From positions 1-20,432 of the forward strand of contig DAOWFN010000157.1 in NCBI GenBank assembly GCA_030637945.1: 20,432 nucleotides of DNA, read 5' to 3'. This document shows, piece after piece, positions 1 through 8,343 of this stretch; the stretch's first letter is position 1; the number at the start of each line of letters is the position of its first letter. Under the pieces are notes generated by a model, which did not search any database, had not been told where the DNA came from, and worked only from the letters and a program-made list of their open reading frames with translations. Both the position numbers and the translations under genes were made by a program. This DNA is from Gammaproteobacteria bacterium (GTDB lineage Bacteria; Pseudomonadota; Gammaproteobacteria; SZUA-229).

Positions 1-295
1 GTGCGGCTTTTTCAAAAGCACCGGAGTTATACCAGCCGGCAGAACCGGACTTTTTCTCCTTTGCCGGCTTTTCCAGAAACACCCCCAATGTAGCTGCGCC
101 TGAACCAAAGGCGGCGGTAATACGTGACGCCAGACCATAACCGGTTGATGCACCGATCACTAAAACCTTCTTAGGGCCGTTTTCAACAGGACCATCGGCT
201 TTTACCCGTGCTATCTGTTCTTTAATATTGGCTTCGCAACCGGTCGGATGAGTTGTGGTACAGATAAAACCGCGAGTTTTTGGTTTGATGATCAC
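1..295 (-). CDS. fabV: Enoyl-ACP/trans-2-enoyl-CoA reductase FabV, N-terminal part
   Basis: Partial gene: it starts at 295 and runs off the left edge, leaving 98 codons of a protein that is normally about 400 residues. FabV is the NADH-dependent enoyl reductase that completes each round of fatty-acid elongation in bacteria using this alternative to FabI. The visible part has the FabV N-terminus: IIKPKTRGFICTTTHPTGC at residues 2-20, then the nucleotide-binding stretch VIGASTGYGL at 46-55 and the AAFGSGAATLGVF region. The start is GTG; it sits exactly where other FabV proteins have the Met before IIKP, and there is no nearby ATG in frame. The Shine-Dalgarno match is poor (GCGGAA about 8 bases upstream). 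It is the last gene of the minus-strand group that begins with the glutaredoxin. Family recognition is from remembered FabV sequences. Confidence 0.93.
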   Translation of the reverse strand, partial: MIIKPKTRGFICTTTHPTGCEANIKEQIARVKADGPVENGPKKVLVIGASTGYGLASRITAAFGSGAATLGVFLEKPAKEKKSGSAGWYNSGAFEKAA

Positions 296-381
296 GTTAG
301 ATATTTCCGCTTAAGTTTAAATTGATATGTCCTGATAAAATGTCGTGAATTCCTTAACACAAACATTAGAAACAAAAGATT

Positions 382-663
382 TTAAGTGTTTTCCCAGGAG
401 TTGTTTTGATCCATCCAGCGCAAGCTTAAGATGTACCAGATGCAGATGGGTATCATCATCGCGATCCAGCTCCAGTCATCGATGAGAAAGAGGTGGCTTA
501 TCACTTCATAGTTAAAAAAGTTCATCCAGGGAAAACAGTAGACAGTAAAAAGTATACTGGCCCATATGAGGAGAATGGCGTGCTTGCGTTTGTTAATGCT
601 GGAGAATGCCAACAGCACCAAGAGGGGCATTTTTGGTGTTTTTTCTTTGTTTTTAGTGTTCAT
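382..663 (-). CDS. Small two-helix membrane protein of unknown function
   Basis: A 93-residue protein that I do not recognise. It has a basic N-terminus (several Lys in residues 4-11, then NKRKH at 24-28), a first hydrophobic helix at about 29-46 and a second at about 64-82, and a short polar tail. The charge pattern suggests that both ends lie in the cytoplasm. Many aromatic residues flank the helices. Start choice is open: ATG at 663 has only a weak AAGAAA upstream, and an internal ATG at codon 12 would also leave both helices intact. It lies between glutaredoxin and fabV on the same strand with short gaps, so it may be cotranscribed. An antisense frame of 60 codons overlaps it but looks less like a protein. 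No function is inferred. Confidence 0.6.
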   Translation of the reverse strand: MNTKNKEKTPKMPLLVLLAFSSINKRKHAILLIWASILFTVYCFPWMNFFNYEVISHLFLIDDWSWIAMMIPICIWYILSLRWMDQNNSWENT

Positions 664-697
664 AATATTTCTTAACTTTTGACCAATAAATAGATTT

Positions 698-952
698 CTA
701 TGGCATTAGGTGGTCAAGTTCATCTTCCATATGTAATTCGGTTAATTCGGTAAAACCACCGATCCATTTCCCATCGATGGTAATCTGGGGTACGGTGCGA
801 GCACCATTGGTTATTTGTGAAAATTCTCGTAGACCAGCCTGGCCCTGATCAACACGAACCTCTTCGTAAGGGATGCCCCACTTTGACAATAATGTTTTTG
901 TCTTATCGCAAATAGGACAAATGCCCGTGCTATATACCTTTATACGTGTCAT
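698..952 (-). CDS. Glutaredoxin, dithiol type
   Basis: An 84-residue glutaredoxin, the usual size for a free-standing GrxC-like protein. It reduces disulfides or glutathione mixed disulfides in the cytoplasm at the expense of glutathione. The active site is CPIC at residues 12-15, in place of the more common CPYC; the cis-proline loop TVPQI is at 53-57, and the glutathione-contacting GG pair is at 65-66, followed by FTEL. These are the three hallmarks of the family. It starts at the ATG at 952, divergent from the ferredoxin-reductase gene at 1076, leaving a 123-base shared regulatory region. The downstream membrane-protein gene and fabV are on the same strand. The Ile in the active site is a mild deviation and both cysteines are present, so dithiol chemistry is expected. 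The exact subfamily name is not certain, so no symbol is given. Confidence 0.92.
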   Translation of the reverse strand: MTRIKVYSTGICPICDKTKTLLSKWGIPYEEVRVDQGQAGLREFSQITNGARTVPQITIDGKWIGGFTELTELHMEDELDHLMP

Positions 953-1075
953 GAGCCTGTCATATACCTATGAAATGTGGTTTTCTTTTCAGATAAAAAT
1001 AAGGGAGAATGCCTAACCTTTTTAATCTTAAGCGCTACTATTGCGTTAGCAAGACATTAACCTGAGTTATTTTAC

Positions 1076-2131
1076 ATGAGTTTTAAAATTATTGTGCCAG
1101 CCACCGGGCATGAATTTTTAGCTGAAAAAGATGAAACTATTCTTGAGGCCGCCTTGAGGCAAGGGGTTGGTTTGCCCTATGGTTGTCGGAATGGTGCCTG
1201 TGGAAAATGTTCAGGAGAGCTTATCTCTGGTGAGGTGGATTACGACACAGAAGCATTACGGGCATCGGCAAAAAAAGAATTCGAAGCAGGCAAAACACTG
1301 TTTTGTCAGGCGCATGCGACCAGTGATCTGGAGATCAAAGTACGCGAGATCACCAAGGGCACGGATGTTGAAATCAAAATCATGCCTTGCCGTGTGGAAA
1401 AAATGCAGTTGTTGACTCACGACATAATGCAATTGCGTTTGAAGCTGCCGGAAACAGAACGGATGCAGTTCCTGGCGGGACAATATCTGGAGATTATATT
1501 AAAGGATGGTAAACGGCGTGCTTTTTCCATAGCTAATGCACCTCATGATGATGCTTATATCGAATTACATATTCGACATGTGCCGGATGGCCATTTTGGT
1601 GATTATGTTTTTGATGGATTAAAAGAAAAAGCCCTGATGCGCATCGAAGGGCCATTGGGCAGTTATTTCTTGCGTGAAGATAGTGATCGCCCAATTATTC
1701 TCATCGGCGGCGGCACAGGATTCGCGCCATTAAAGGGAATGTTAGAACACGCATTTTATACAGGCATGGATCGACCTATTCATTTATTTTGTGGCGCACG
1801 TGCGAAACGGGATTTATATATGGATGAAATGGTGCAGCCATGGTTAACGCAACATGCAAATCTAAAATATACCGCGGTATTATCGGATCCTATGGATGAC
1901 GATGATTGGCAGGGTGAAACGGGTTTTGTGCATGAGAGCGTCGTGGCGCATTATCCGGATTTATCGGGGTTTGATGTCTATCTAAGTGGACCGCCGCCAA
2001 TGATTAAAGCAGGCATGGATGCTTTTTATGAAAAAGGCCTGCCGGAAACACAGATATATTCTGACTCATTCGAGTACTCGGATGATGCGTTAAAAGCGAT
2101 GGGCATACAGAAGCCTAACGTTGATAGTTAA
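1076..2131 (+). CDS. Ferredoxin-fused NAD(P)H:flavin oxidoreductase
   Basis: A 351-residue electron-transfer flavoprotein with three domains in order. First is a plant-type [2Fe-2S] ferredoxin (about 1-92) with cluster cysteines C37, C42, C45 and C77. Next is an FAD-binding barrel (about 100-198) with the RAFS flavin motif at 148-151. Last is an NAD(P)-binding domain with GGGTGFAP at 211-218 and SGPPPM near 308. It should pass electrons from NAD(P)H through FAD to the cluster and on to an unknown acceptor. This architecture is shared by phenol and methane monooxygenase reductases and by proteins annotated as CDP-6-deoxy-delta-3,4-glucoseen reductase (AscD/RfbI). No oxygenase component or deoxysugar gene lies nearby, so the substrate is not assigned. 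The MOSC gene follows 21 bases downstream and is probably cotranscribed. Confidence 0.9.
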   Translation: MSFKIIVPATGHEFLAEKDETILEAALRQGVGLPYGCRNGACGKCSGELISGEVDYDTEALRASAKKEFEAGKTLFCQAHATSDLEIKVREITKGTDVEIKIMPCRVEKMQLLTHDIMQLRLKLPETERMQFLAGQYLEIILKDGKRRAFSIANAPHDDAYIELHIRHVPDGHFGDYVFDGLKEKALMRIEGPLGSYFLREDSDRPIILIGGGTGFAPLKGMLEHAFYTGMDRPIHLFCGARAKRDLYMDEMVQPWLTQHANLKYTAVLSDPMDDDDWQGETGFVHESVVAHYPDLSGFDVYLSGPPPMIKAGMDAFYEKGLPETQIYSDSFEYSDDALKAMGIQKPNVDS

Positions 2132-2152
2132 AAAATAAATAACACTTTTAGT

Positions 2153-2635
2153 TTGTCTGAACCACTAACATTAAAGCAGTTAATAAAAAACTTGCCGCAA
2201 AAGGGCAGGGTTGAATGGATAAGTGTTCGCAGTAAAAAAAGAGCGCCGCTGAATATCATCGACCGTGTCAGTGTTTTAGAGCAAGGGCTGGAAGGTGATC
2301 ATTATGCCGGCCGCAGTGGTAACAGAAGTGTTACTTTGATCCAACAGGAACACATTGATGCTGTGGCGTCCCTGTTACACAAAAACAAAATTGATCCGGC
2401 TGATTTTCGTAGAAATATTGTGGTGAGCGGTATCAATTTATTAGCACTCAAGGATCGAGAATTTAAAATCGGTACGGCAACACTGAAGATGACAGGCTTG
2501 TGTCATCCTTGTTCACGCATGGAAGAAGTGTTTGGTTCGGGCGGTTATAATGCCGTTAGAGGGCATGGTGGAATTAACGCGAGTGTCGTAACGCCGGGTA
2601 TTATTCAGCTGCAGGATAAAGTTATCGTTATCTGA
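2153..2635 (+). CDS. MOSC domain protein (molybdenum cofactor sulfurase C-terminal-like)
   Basis: A 160-residue MOSC-domain protein. MOSC domains are found in the C-terminal part of Moco sulfurases and in small stand-alone proteins such as YiiM, and are thought to handle sulfur on or near the molybdenum cofactor. Seen here: GLEGDHYAGRSG at 45-56, VTLIQQEH at 60-67, RRNIVVSGINLLALKDR at 86-102, and the cysteine motif GLCHPCSRME with C117 and C120, followed by GHGG. The chosen start is a TTG at 2153, because the leucine-rich N-terminus (LKQLIKNLP, then GRVEWISVR) looks like the start of other small MOSC proteins; no ATG or good Shine-Dalgarno site precedes it, so the first residues are uncertain. 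It follows the flavoprotein by 21 bases and ends 14 bases before the convergent end of hemY. Confidence 0.85.
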   Translation: MSEPLTLKQLIKNLPQKGRVEWISVRSKKRAPLNIIDRVSVLEQGLEGDHYAGRSGNRSVTLIQQEHIDAVASLLHKNKIDPADFRRNIVVSGINLLALKDREFKIGTATLKMTGLCHPCSRMEEVFGSGGYNAVRGHGGINASVVTPGIIQLQDKVIVI

Positions 2636-2649
2636 TGACCGTTTCTTGT

Positions 2650-3930
2650 TTATGTTCTAACTATCTTTAATTGCGGTGTCTCATCTATGACGTTATGGCT
2701 ATTTTTTTCCAGGATGTCATCAGCATAGTCGCCAGCTAGTAGATGTAAACCCTGGCGATAATATTCCTGGGCAGCGGCCTGATCATCTATATTTTCTTCA
2801 AGCAGACGAGCCAGCTTTAAATAATTTTCTGGCATCGGGGTTATCGCGATACTGGCTTCCAGGTAGCTTCTTGCTTTACCCCAGAGAGATCGGGAAATAC
2901 ATATTTTGCCCAGGGCAAGAAGCAGATGGGCATTGTGCTGGTGATCCTTAAGCCAGCTTTCAACCATCTCCAGTTGTTTACTTTCGATTAGTACGTCTAG
3001 TTCAGAATATAGAACAATCGTGCTTTCTTCCCAGTTTTTATTTAAGTAGAGGCGTAATACGTCTTCGGCTTCGCCTGCAGCGTCAGCCTGGATTAATTGT
3101 TTTGCGTAATGTTCGATTACATCGGGTAGGACTTTTAGATGATGTGCCGACTCTTTCCAGAATTGAATTAATTCCTGACTGCTGGTTTTCTTAATAGTAA
3201 TGTTTTTCGTAATGTTTGTTAGCTGCCCATTACATACGCTGACCTCGAAAGAAAGGAAACTTTCTGCAGACAGGTTGCAGTGTTTTTTCAGCTGCGGAAG
3301 AATCTCTTTTAGATTGTCCCAGTCATGTAGATATCTGTATGTATTGGCGAGCAGGGTTAATACGTAAGAGTGATTTTCTGAAAGTTCGTTGAGCTGGGTA
3401 AGGGTGGCAAGTGCCTGTTCGTTTTGATTGTGTGCTAACTGCAGCTCAGCTTTAGTGAGACTGATTGCCAGATCGGCATTGGGTGTTTCAGTATGTGCCT
3501 TGCGTAAATAATCATCGCGACGTTCATGCGCACCAAGTTGCTGTGCGGCGCGTGCAGCCGTTAGATAAACCAGCAATCGATTATCGCTGTGCTTAACATG
3601 CTGCAGTAATATTTTTTCTGACTGTTCAAATCTGCCTTCGGCATATTCGATTAATCCCTGGGAGATAGATTGTCGTGCTTTTTCTCGAAGACGCTTTTGA
3701 CGCTTGCTGCCAAAGTAGATGAAGATGTTACGGATAGTTCGATAGAGCTTTACTAAAATAGATACGATGAATAGACCGCATAAGATTGCAGCCATAAGAA
3801 CAACCAGGTTGGTTTCAAAAGAAAAACCCGCGAAACTAAAACTGATACTGCCCAGATCGTTTTGTTTGTACATGCTAAAACCGATAATGGTAAGAGCAGA
3901 GATTAGCAATACGTATAAGAGTCGATTCAT
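2650..3930 (-). CDS. hemY: HemY, tetratricopeptide-type membrane protein of the hem cluster
   Basis: A 426-residue protein of the proteobacterial HemY family (about 400 residues in E. coli), unrelated to the protoporphyrinogen oxidase also named HemY in Bacillus. Two N-terminal membrane helices (about 3-20 and 42-63) anchor it in the inner membrane. A basic stretch follows (KRQKRLREKARQ, about 96-107 of the gene product's early region), and then the typical SISQGLIEYAEGRFEQSEKIL opening of helical TPR-like repeats that run to about 395. A further AYLKLARLLE-type repeat is near the end. Its role in tetrapyrrole synthesis is inferred in the literature from its constant linkage to hemD; the biochemical function is unclear. 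Start ATG 3930 has a GGAG site about 8 bases upstream. It lies 104 bases after hemD on the same strand, with no hemX between. Confidence 0.9.
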   Translation of the reverse strand: MNRLLYVLLISALTIIGFSMYKQNDLGSISFSFAGFSFETNLVVLMAAILCGLFIVSILVKLYRTIRNIFIYFGSKRQKRLREKARQSISQGLIEYAEGRFEQSEKILLQHVKHSDNRLLVYLTAARAAQQLGAHERRDDYLRKAHTETPNADLAISLTKAELQLAHNQNEQALATLTQLNELSENHSYVLTLLANTYRYLHDWDNLKEILPQLKKHCNLSAESFLSFEVSVCNGQLTNITKNITIKKTSSQELIQFWKESAHHLKVLPDVIEHYAKQLIQADAAGEAEDVLRLYLNKNWEESTIVLYSELDVLIESKQLEMVESWLKDHQHNAHLLLALGKICISRSLWGKARSYLEASIAITPMPENYLKLARLLEENIDDQAAAQEYYRQGLHLLAGDYADDILEKNSHNVIDETPQLKIVRT

Positions 3931-4034
3931 ATGAGTCTCCAGTATCTAGATGTTGCCAATTTATCGAATAGAGCTATAGATTATCTCAAATAAGGAAAAA
4001 TATACAGGTCGGTTTCTCATCTGAAAAGTGAGCA

Positions 4035-4802
4035 CTAGGCAGATGTAGAAAGATAGTCAGACAGAGCAGCAAAAGCAGCTTTATCGGTTGCGTTGTCTGC
4101 CGCTACAATAATTTTAAAACCATGTTGTCTGGCGAATGAGGCGACTCTATTACCGGGCACGATAAGCGGTATATCGATTAACAGACTGGGGTCTTCCATT
4201 AAGGTGATGAGGTTTTCCAGGCCTTCGTTACTGCTTATAGTGACGGCGTCGAGACTTTCGATCTGTTGTTCTGTTAATGGCGGTAGTGACGGCATTTTTC
4301 GTTTATAGGTTTCAACATAACGAACCTGTGCACCGCGGCGCACTAGCGTGTCACCGAGAAGCGCTCGCCCACCATTACCGCGAAAGATTAAAATTCGTTG
4401 TCCCTGTATTTTTGGTGCTTGCAGATGTGAGGATTGTAATAAAGACTCCGTATTATGTTCCGGCGCTTCGATATCAACTTTTATATTGTGTAGTTCTAGT
4501 GCTTCAGTGGTTTTGCTTCCGATAGAAACGATTGATAAGTGTTCCGGTAGAGCGGGGAAGTATATCTGACTTTGTTCGACGGCCGTTGGGCTGATGAATA
4601 TAGCCATGGAGAACTTGTGCAGTTGTGTACGCAGATTTAAAAGTTGTTTAATCTCCAGATCGGAAGGTGCCCGTATCTTAAAAACCGGGTAGTGAATAAT
4701 ATGACCATCCGCCTGTTCTATAATGTCGCGCAGATGACCTTCGCGACCAAGGGGTCGGGTAATGAGAATGGTTTTGCCAGATAACAAAGTCGACTGATTC
4801 AT
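4035..4802 (-). CDS. hemD: Uroporphyrinogen-III synthase
   Basis: A 255-residue HemD, the normal length. It cyclises hydroxymethylbilane to uroporphyrinogen III, inverting ring D, in the cytoplasm. HemD sequences diverge widely; the recognisable parts are GKTILITRPLGREGHL near the N-terminus, HYPVFKI at about 37-43, IFISPTAVEQ at about 68-77, SIGSKTTEAL at about 93-102, ILIFRGNGGRALLGDTL at about 137-153 with the following VRYVETYKR, and VTISSNEGLENL at about 187-198. Start ATG 4802 has a weak ribosome site. The gene lies between algR (109-base gap, larger than expected within an operon) and hemY. In relatives hemC sits just upstream and hemX just downstream; neither is here, so the enzyme that makes its substrate must be encoded elsewhere. 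Confidence 0.93.
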   Translation of the reverse strand: MNQSTLLSGKTILITRPLGREGHLRDIIEQADGHIIHYPVFKIRAPSDLEIKQLLNLRTQLHKFSMAIFISPTAVEQSQIYFPALPEHLSIVSIGSKTTEALELHNIKVDIEAPEHNTESLLQSSHLQAPKIQGQRILIFRGNGGRALLGDTLVRRGAQVRYVETYKRKMPSLPPLTEQQIESLDAVTISSNEGLENLITLMEDPSLLIDIPLIVPGNRVASFARQHGFKIIVAADNATDKAAFAALSDYLSTSA

Positions 4803-4911
4803 TTAAATTTCACTGCCGGGTTACGTGCTGTATTGATGGGTACCGCATCGATAGACGCCGCATGATTTTAGCAGGCTACGCCTGATAGCGTATTATGCAA
4901 CTTGAACAATC

Positions 4912-5649
4912 TTAAGAAGATTTTAATTTTTTGCGAATCAAAGGCAAGTGTCGTCGACTTATTTCTAACAGGTCATCGACTTCGGTGAAACTGATACAGG
5001 GGTGTCCTTCATTATTTTTCACCAGACCATTGAGCATGTTCTGTGCAACCAGTGCGTTACGATGAATACGGATAAATTGCTGGGCGAACTCTTCCTCTAA
5101 AACTTTTAAAGATTCTTCGATCAGATATTCCTGGTCGGCGGTACGTAAAGTGACATATTTTTGATCCGCCTTGAAATATATAATTTCTTCAACAGGAATG
5201 AGTTCCAGGGAGCCTCGACTTTTCACACAGATTTTTTGTCGCGTACTAATGGCAATGGCTTCGTCTTCACACAGCTGGCTTATCTGAGCTTTGTTCATGC
5301 GTTTGGCGGCATCGAGAGCAGCCTCCAGACGGCTTTGTTTTATCGGTTTTAACAGATAATCAATAGCATGTGTTTCAAATGCATTTAAGGCGTGGTCACT
5401 GAAGGCGGTAGTAAAGATAATGGCAGGTGGGTTATCCATTCGATTGATATAATTGGCAGCTTCGATGCCGTCCATACCGGGCATACGAATGTCCATCAAT
5501 ACAACGTCGGGTTGGGCAGCTTGAGTTTTACGAAGTGCGTCTTCACCGGTTTCTGCTTCACCGATGATCTGGTGTTCAGAAGTTGCCGATAACATTTTTC
5601 TTAAACGTTGTCTGGCAAGGTGTTCGTCATCAACTATTAGAACGTTCAT
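4912..5649 (-). CDS. algR: LytTR-family response regulator AlgR
   Basis: A 245-residue response regulator. The receiver domain (about 1-120) begins NVLIVDDEHLARQRLR and has the acidic pair D7/D8, the phosphoacceptor D53 in LMDIRMPGMDG, and the conserved lysine K101 in LLKPI. A LytTR DNA-binding domain (about 137-243) follows, with VEEIIYFKADQKYVTL and FIRIHRNALV. This is the architecture of Pseudomonas AlgR. An upstream in-frame ATG at 5658 exists, but it has almost no spacing from any ribosome site. The ATG at 5649 gives the family's NVLIVDDE start and is chosen. The gene overlaps the 3' end of algZ by 20 bases, indicating translational coupling. Its partner is the kinase encoded immediately upstream. 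Target genes cannot be read from this window. Confidence 0.93.
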   Translation of the reverse strand: MNVLIVDDEHLARQRLRKMLSATSEHQIIGEAETGEDALRKTQAAQPDVVLMDIRMPGMDGIEAANYINRMDNPPAIIFTTAFSDHALNAFETHAIDYLLKPIKQSRLEAALDAAKRMNKAQISQLCEDEAIAISTRQKICVKSRGSLELIPVEEIIYFKADQKYVTLRTADQEYLIEESLKVLEEEFAQQFIRIHRNALVAQNMLNGLVKNNEGHPCISFTEVDDLLEISRRHLPLIRKKLKSS

Positions 5650-6715
5650 GTATAACATCCAAAGGAATTATGAGTGAAACAGTATAATTTTCTTTGGTGA
5701 CATTTATGGCGAACCCGCCCTTTTTGCCATAGACAAGTTTCAGGCGTTGCCGAATATTATCCTGAGCCATCTGATTGCCTTTTTTGAATGCCGAAGTCTG
5801 TTTTTCGGACATCAACGGGTTGCTCACAGATAAGTTCAGTTTGTTATCTATTTGTAGCGCAGAAATGAGAATTTTTCCACCTTTTTCTATCGGTTCAATG
5901 CCATGATAGATGGCATTTTCTGTCAGAGGCTGTAAACACAGTGATGGGACCTCGATATCGAGCATGTTTTCATCAATATCCCATTCTATCTGTAGTCGAT
6001 CACCGAGTCGTAATGATTCGATGGCGAGGTAGCTTTTTGCCAGCTCGATTTCATCGCTCAATGGATTCATGTTTTGCTCACTTAAGCTTGCGCGGAAAAG
6101 GTCCGAAAGATCTTCGATAGCAGTTTCCGCCGTTTCAGGCGAGATGGCGATCAGACTGGCAATGGTGTTCATGCTATTGAAGAGGAAATGGGGGCGAATT
6201 CGGGCGCGTAAGGCCTGTATTTCTGCGCGGCTTTGTAATGCCAGGTTGAGTCGCCATTGGTGCTGGATGTAAAAATAGCGCAACAAAAGAAAATAAATGA
6301 CGGCGCTGATCACCATCACGCGTATTATCAAAAGGGTGTCTAGCGTGTTATCGTTATAATCAAAGAGTATTCCTGCATTGTTTACCAGTAATGTAACAAG
6401 TAGGCTGATGCTCATCATTAAACAAAAGGAAATCAACAGACAAAGATGTTGTTTTTGTTTATGTAACCAGTTACGCAATTGGCAAAGGACCGCAGAATTT
6501 AACAGTGTTATCCACATCATCAAAAATGAGGACAGTGCCAGGTAATCCCAGAATTCAGTACTAGTCGTAGACGCTGCCATGGCGAACACGATGGCCAGTA
6601 CTTCCGTCAGTAAGATTACCGCAAAAAGATTACGTACATCACAAAAGTCCGGCAACAGAGGATGTGCTGGCTGGGCATTATCGTTTGTTGTATTATTCGC
6701 AATGTTTTCAGTCAT
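5630..6715 (-). CDS. algZ: Sensor histidine kinase AlgZ (FimS), LytS-type
   Basis: A 361-residue membrane histidine kinase. The N-terminus carries LPDFCDVRNLFAV at 21-33, typical of AlgZ, followed by four hydrophobic helices (about 30-48, 58-79, 91-111, 127-147). A His_kinase domain then has the phosphoacceptor H176 in ARIRPHFLFNSMNTI (171-185) and the N-box QPLTENAIYHGIEP at 262-275. The usual glycine-rich ATP lid is reduced to KKGNQMAQDNIRQRL (311-325), with a single glycine, as is common in this family. It should phosphorylate AlgR. Start ATG 6715 faces argH across a 151-base divergent region. In Pseudomonas the pair controls type IV pili, alginate and virulence; no such target genes are in this window, so the signal and output here are unknown. 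Confidence 0.92.
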   Translation of the reverse strand: MTENIANNTTNDNAQPAHPLLPDFCDVRNLFAVILLTEVLAIVFAMAASTTSTEFWDYLALSSFLMMWITLLNSAVLCQLRNWLHKQKQHLCLLISFCLMMSISLLVTLLVNNAGILFDYNDNTLDTLLIIRVMVISAVIYFLLLRYFYIQHQWRLNLALQSRAEIQALRARIRPHFLFNSMNTIASLIAISPETAETAIEDLSDLFRASLSEQNMNPLSDEIELAKSYLAIESLRLGDRLQIEWDIDENMLDIEVPSLCLQPLTENAIYHGIEPIEKGGKILISALQIDNKLNLSVSNPLMSEKQTSAFKKGNQMAQDNIRQRLKLVYGKKGGFAINVTKENYTVSLIIPLDVIHERSNS

Positions 6716-6866
6716 TTACATTAAATAGACGAGACCACGTGGAAAGCAAGCCACAGGTGGTGCAAAAAGTGTTTTTTTGGTAATTAATGGCTGCTTAAAA
6801 ATAACCTGGAACATGGCGTTTGATATACTGCCGAGAAATCATTAAATAATAAAACCACAGATAATT

Positions 6867-8264
6867 ATGAGTGATAAAAAAGAGACATCCAAGGCAACCA
6901 CCAATTCAGCATGGGGCGGTCGGTTCAGTGAACAAACAGATGCATTCGTTGAGGCATTTACGGCCTCGGTTCAATTCGATCAGCGTATGTACCGGCAGGA
7001 CATTGCCGGCTCACGCGCGCATGCAAAAATGCTAAATAAAATTGCAGTCTTAAGCGATGATGATCTGAATGTCATATTAGAGGGTCTCGATAAGGTTGAG
7101 CAGGAGATCAGCAGCGGTAATTTTAACTGGTCTATCGCACGTGAAGATGTGCATATGAATATTGAAGCGCGGCTGACAGAGTTGGTCGGTGATGCCGGTA
7201 AGCGGCTGCATACAGGGCGTTCAAGGAATGATCAGGTAGCGACAGATATTCGCTTATATCTGCGTGAGCAAATTGATTTTATTAATGATGAAATAAAACG
7301 ATTACAGCAGGGTATGCTCGATATCGCAGAACGTGAAGCGGCGACTATCATGCCCGGGTTTACCCATCTGCAGGTTGCGCAACCGGTAACCTTTGGCCAT
7401 CATATAATGGCCTGGCATGCGATGATGAAGCGTGATGTATCGCGTTTTGTTGATTGTCAGCAGCGGATGAATGAATCGCCCCTGGGTGCAGCTGCACTCG
7501 CTGGCACCAGTTACCCGATCGATCGTGAGTTTACGGCGAAAGAGCTGGGTTTCACTGCGCCTACACAAAACTCGCTGGATTCAGTGAGTGACCGTGACTT
7601 TGCTATCGAATTTTGTTCCAGTGCGGCAATACTGCTTGTTCATCTGTCGCGGATGTCTGAAGAATTGGTCATCTGGTCTTCGGCGCAGTTTGATTTTATC
7701 GAATTACCCGACCGTTTTTGTACCGGTTCATCCATCATGCCGCAAAAGAAAAATCCGGACGTGCCAGAGCTGGTACGCGGAAAAACGGGGCGTATTAATG
7801 GAAATTTGATCAGCCTGTTAACACTGATGAAGTCGCAGCCACTGGCGTACAATAAAGATAACCAGGAAGACAAAGAGCCTTTATTCGATACGGTCGACAC
7901 GGTATTGGGCTGTTTGCGCGCATTTGCTGATATGGTTCCGGCGATTATCTGTAAACACGATAATATGTATAAAGCGGCGAAACAGGGGTTTTCGACAGCC
8001 ACTGATCTGGCCGATTACCTGGTAAGGAAAAATCTGCCGTTTCGTGATGCCCATGAGGTTGTCGGTAAAGCGGTTGCTATGGGTGTTTCCACTGGCAAAG
8101 ATCTAAGTGAATTAACGCTTGAAGAGTTGCAGCAGTTTTCAGATAAAATCGAAGACGATGTGTTTGATGTTCTAACGCTGGAAGGTTCGGTAGAAGCAAG
8201 AAATCACGTGGGTGGCACAGCACCGGAACAAGTGAGAAAAGCTATCGCCCTGGCGCGCAAGTAG
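6867..8264 (+). CDS. argH: Argininosuccinate lyase
   Basis: A 465-residue enzyme that splits argininosuccinate to arginine and fumarate, the last step of arginine synthesis, in the cytoplasm as a homotetramer. It opens with AWGGRF at 15-20. The substrate-binding loop TGRSRNDQ is at 116-123, the catalytic-histidine region GFTHLQ at 164-169, and the fumarase/aspartase-superfamily signature GSSIMPQKKNPD at 287-298 with the flexible catalytic serine. The C-terminal VGGTAPEQVR matches the family. Length is usual (about 457-470), with a slightly longer N-terminus. A possible -10 (TATACT) lies in the 151-base gap upstream, but no convincing -35 goes with it. It is divergent from algZ, an arrangement often seen in gammaproteobacteria, and convergent with the Hpt gene. 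No oddities. Confidence 0.97.
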   Translation: MSDKKETSKATTNSAWGGRFSEQTDAFVEAFTASVQFDQRMYRQDIAGSRAHAKMLNKIAVLSDDDLNVILEGLDKVEQEISSGNFNWSIAREDVHMNIEARLTELVGDAGKRLHTGRSRNDQVATDIRLYLREQIDFINDEIKRLQQGMLDIAEREAATIMPGFTHLQVAQPVTFGHHIMAWHAMMKRDVSRFVDCQQRMNESPLGAAALAGTSYPIDREFTAKELGFTAPTQNSLDSVSDRDFAIEFCSSAAILLVHLSRMSEELVIWSSAQFDFIELPDRFCTGSSIMPQKKNPDVPELVRGKTGRINGNLISLLTLMKSQPLAYNKDNQEDKEPLFDTVDTVLGCLRAFADMVPAIICKHDNMYKAAKQGFSTATDLADYLVRKNLPFRDAHEVVGKAVAMGVSTGKDLSELTLEELQQFSDKIEDDVFDVLTLEGSVEARNHVGGTAPEQVRKAIALARK

Positions 8265-8343
8265 AAATAGATTACGGGCATATGGACGAGGCGAGCAAAC
8301 AAACCGAGACAGCGTCAAGGCGTAGCGTTATCGCCGTGTTATC

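Noticed and set aside
493..675. 60-codon plus-strand frame over the small membrane protein gene
   Set aside because: It has no recognisable features or ribosome site; the opposite strand encodes two clear membrane helices and is in line with its neighbours.
4872..4884. CAGGC-TAC-GCCTG hairpin between algR and hemD as a terminator or attenuator
   Set aside because: The stem is only 5 bp and no T-run follows on the minus strand.
8310..8343. GGCG...CGCC pairing between argH and the Hpt gene as a bidirectional terminator
   Set aside because: The stem is only 4 bp with a 9-base loop and no T-run.
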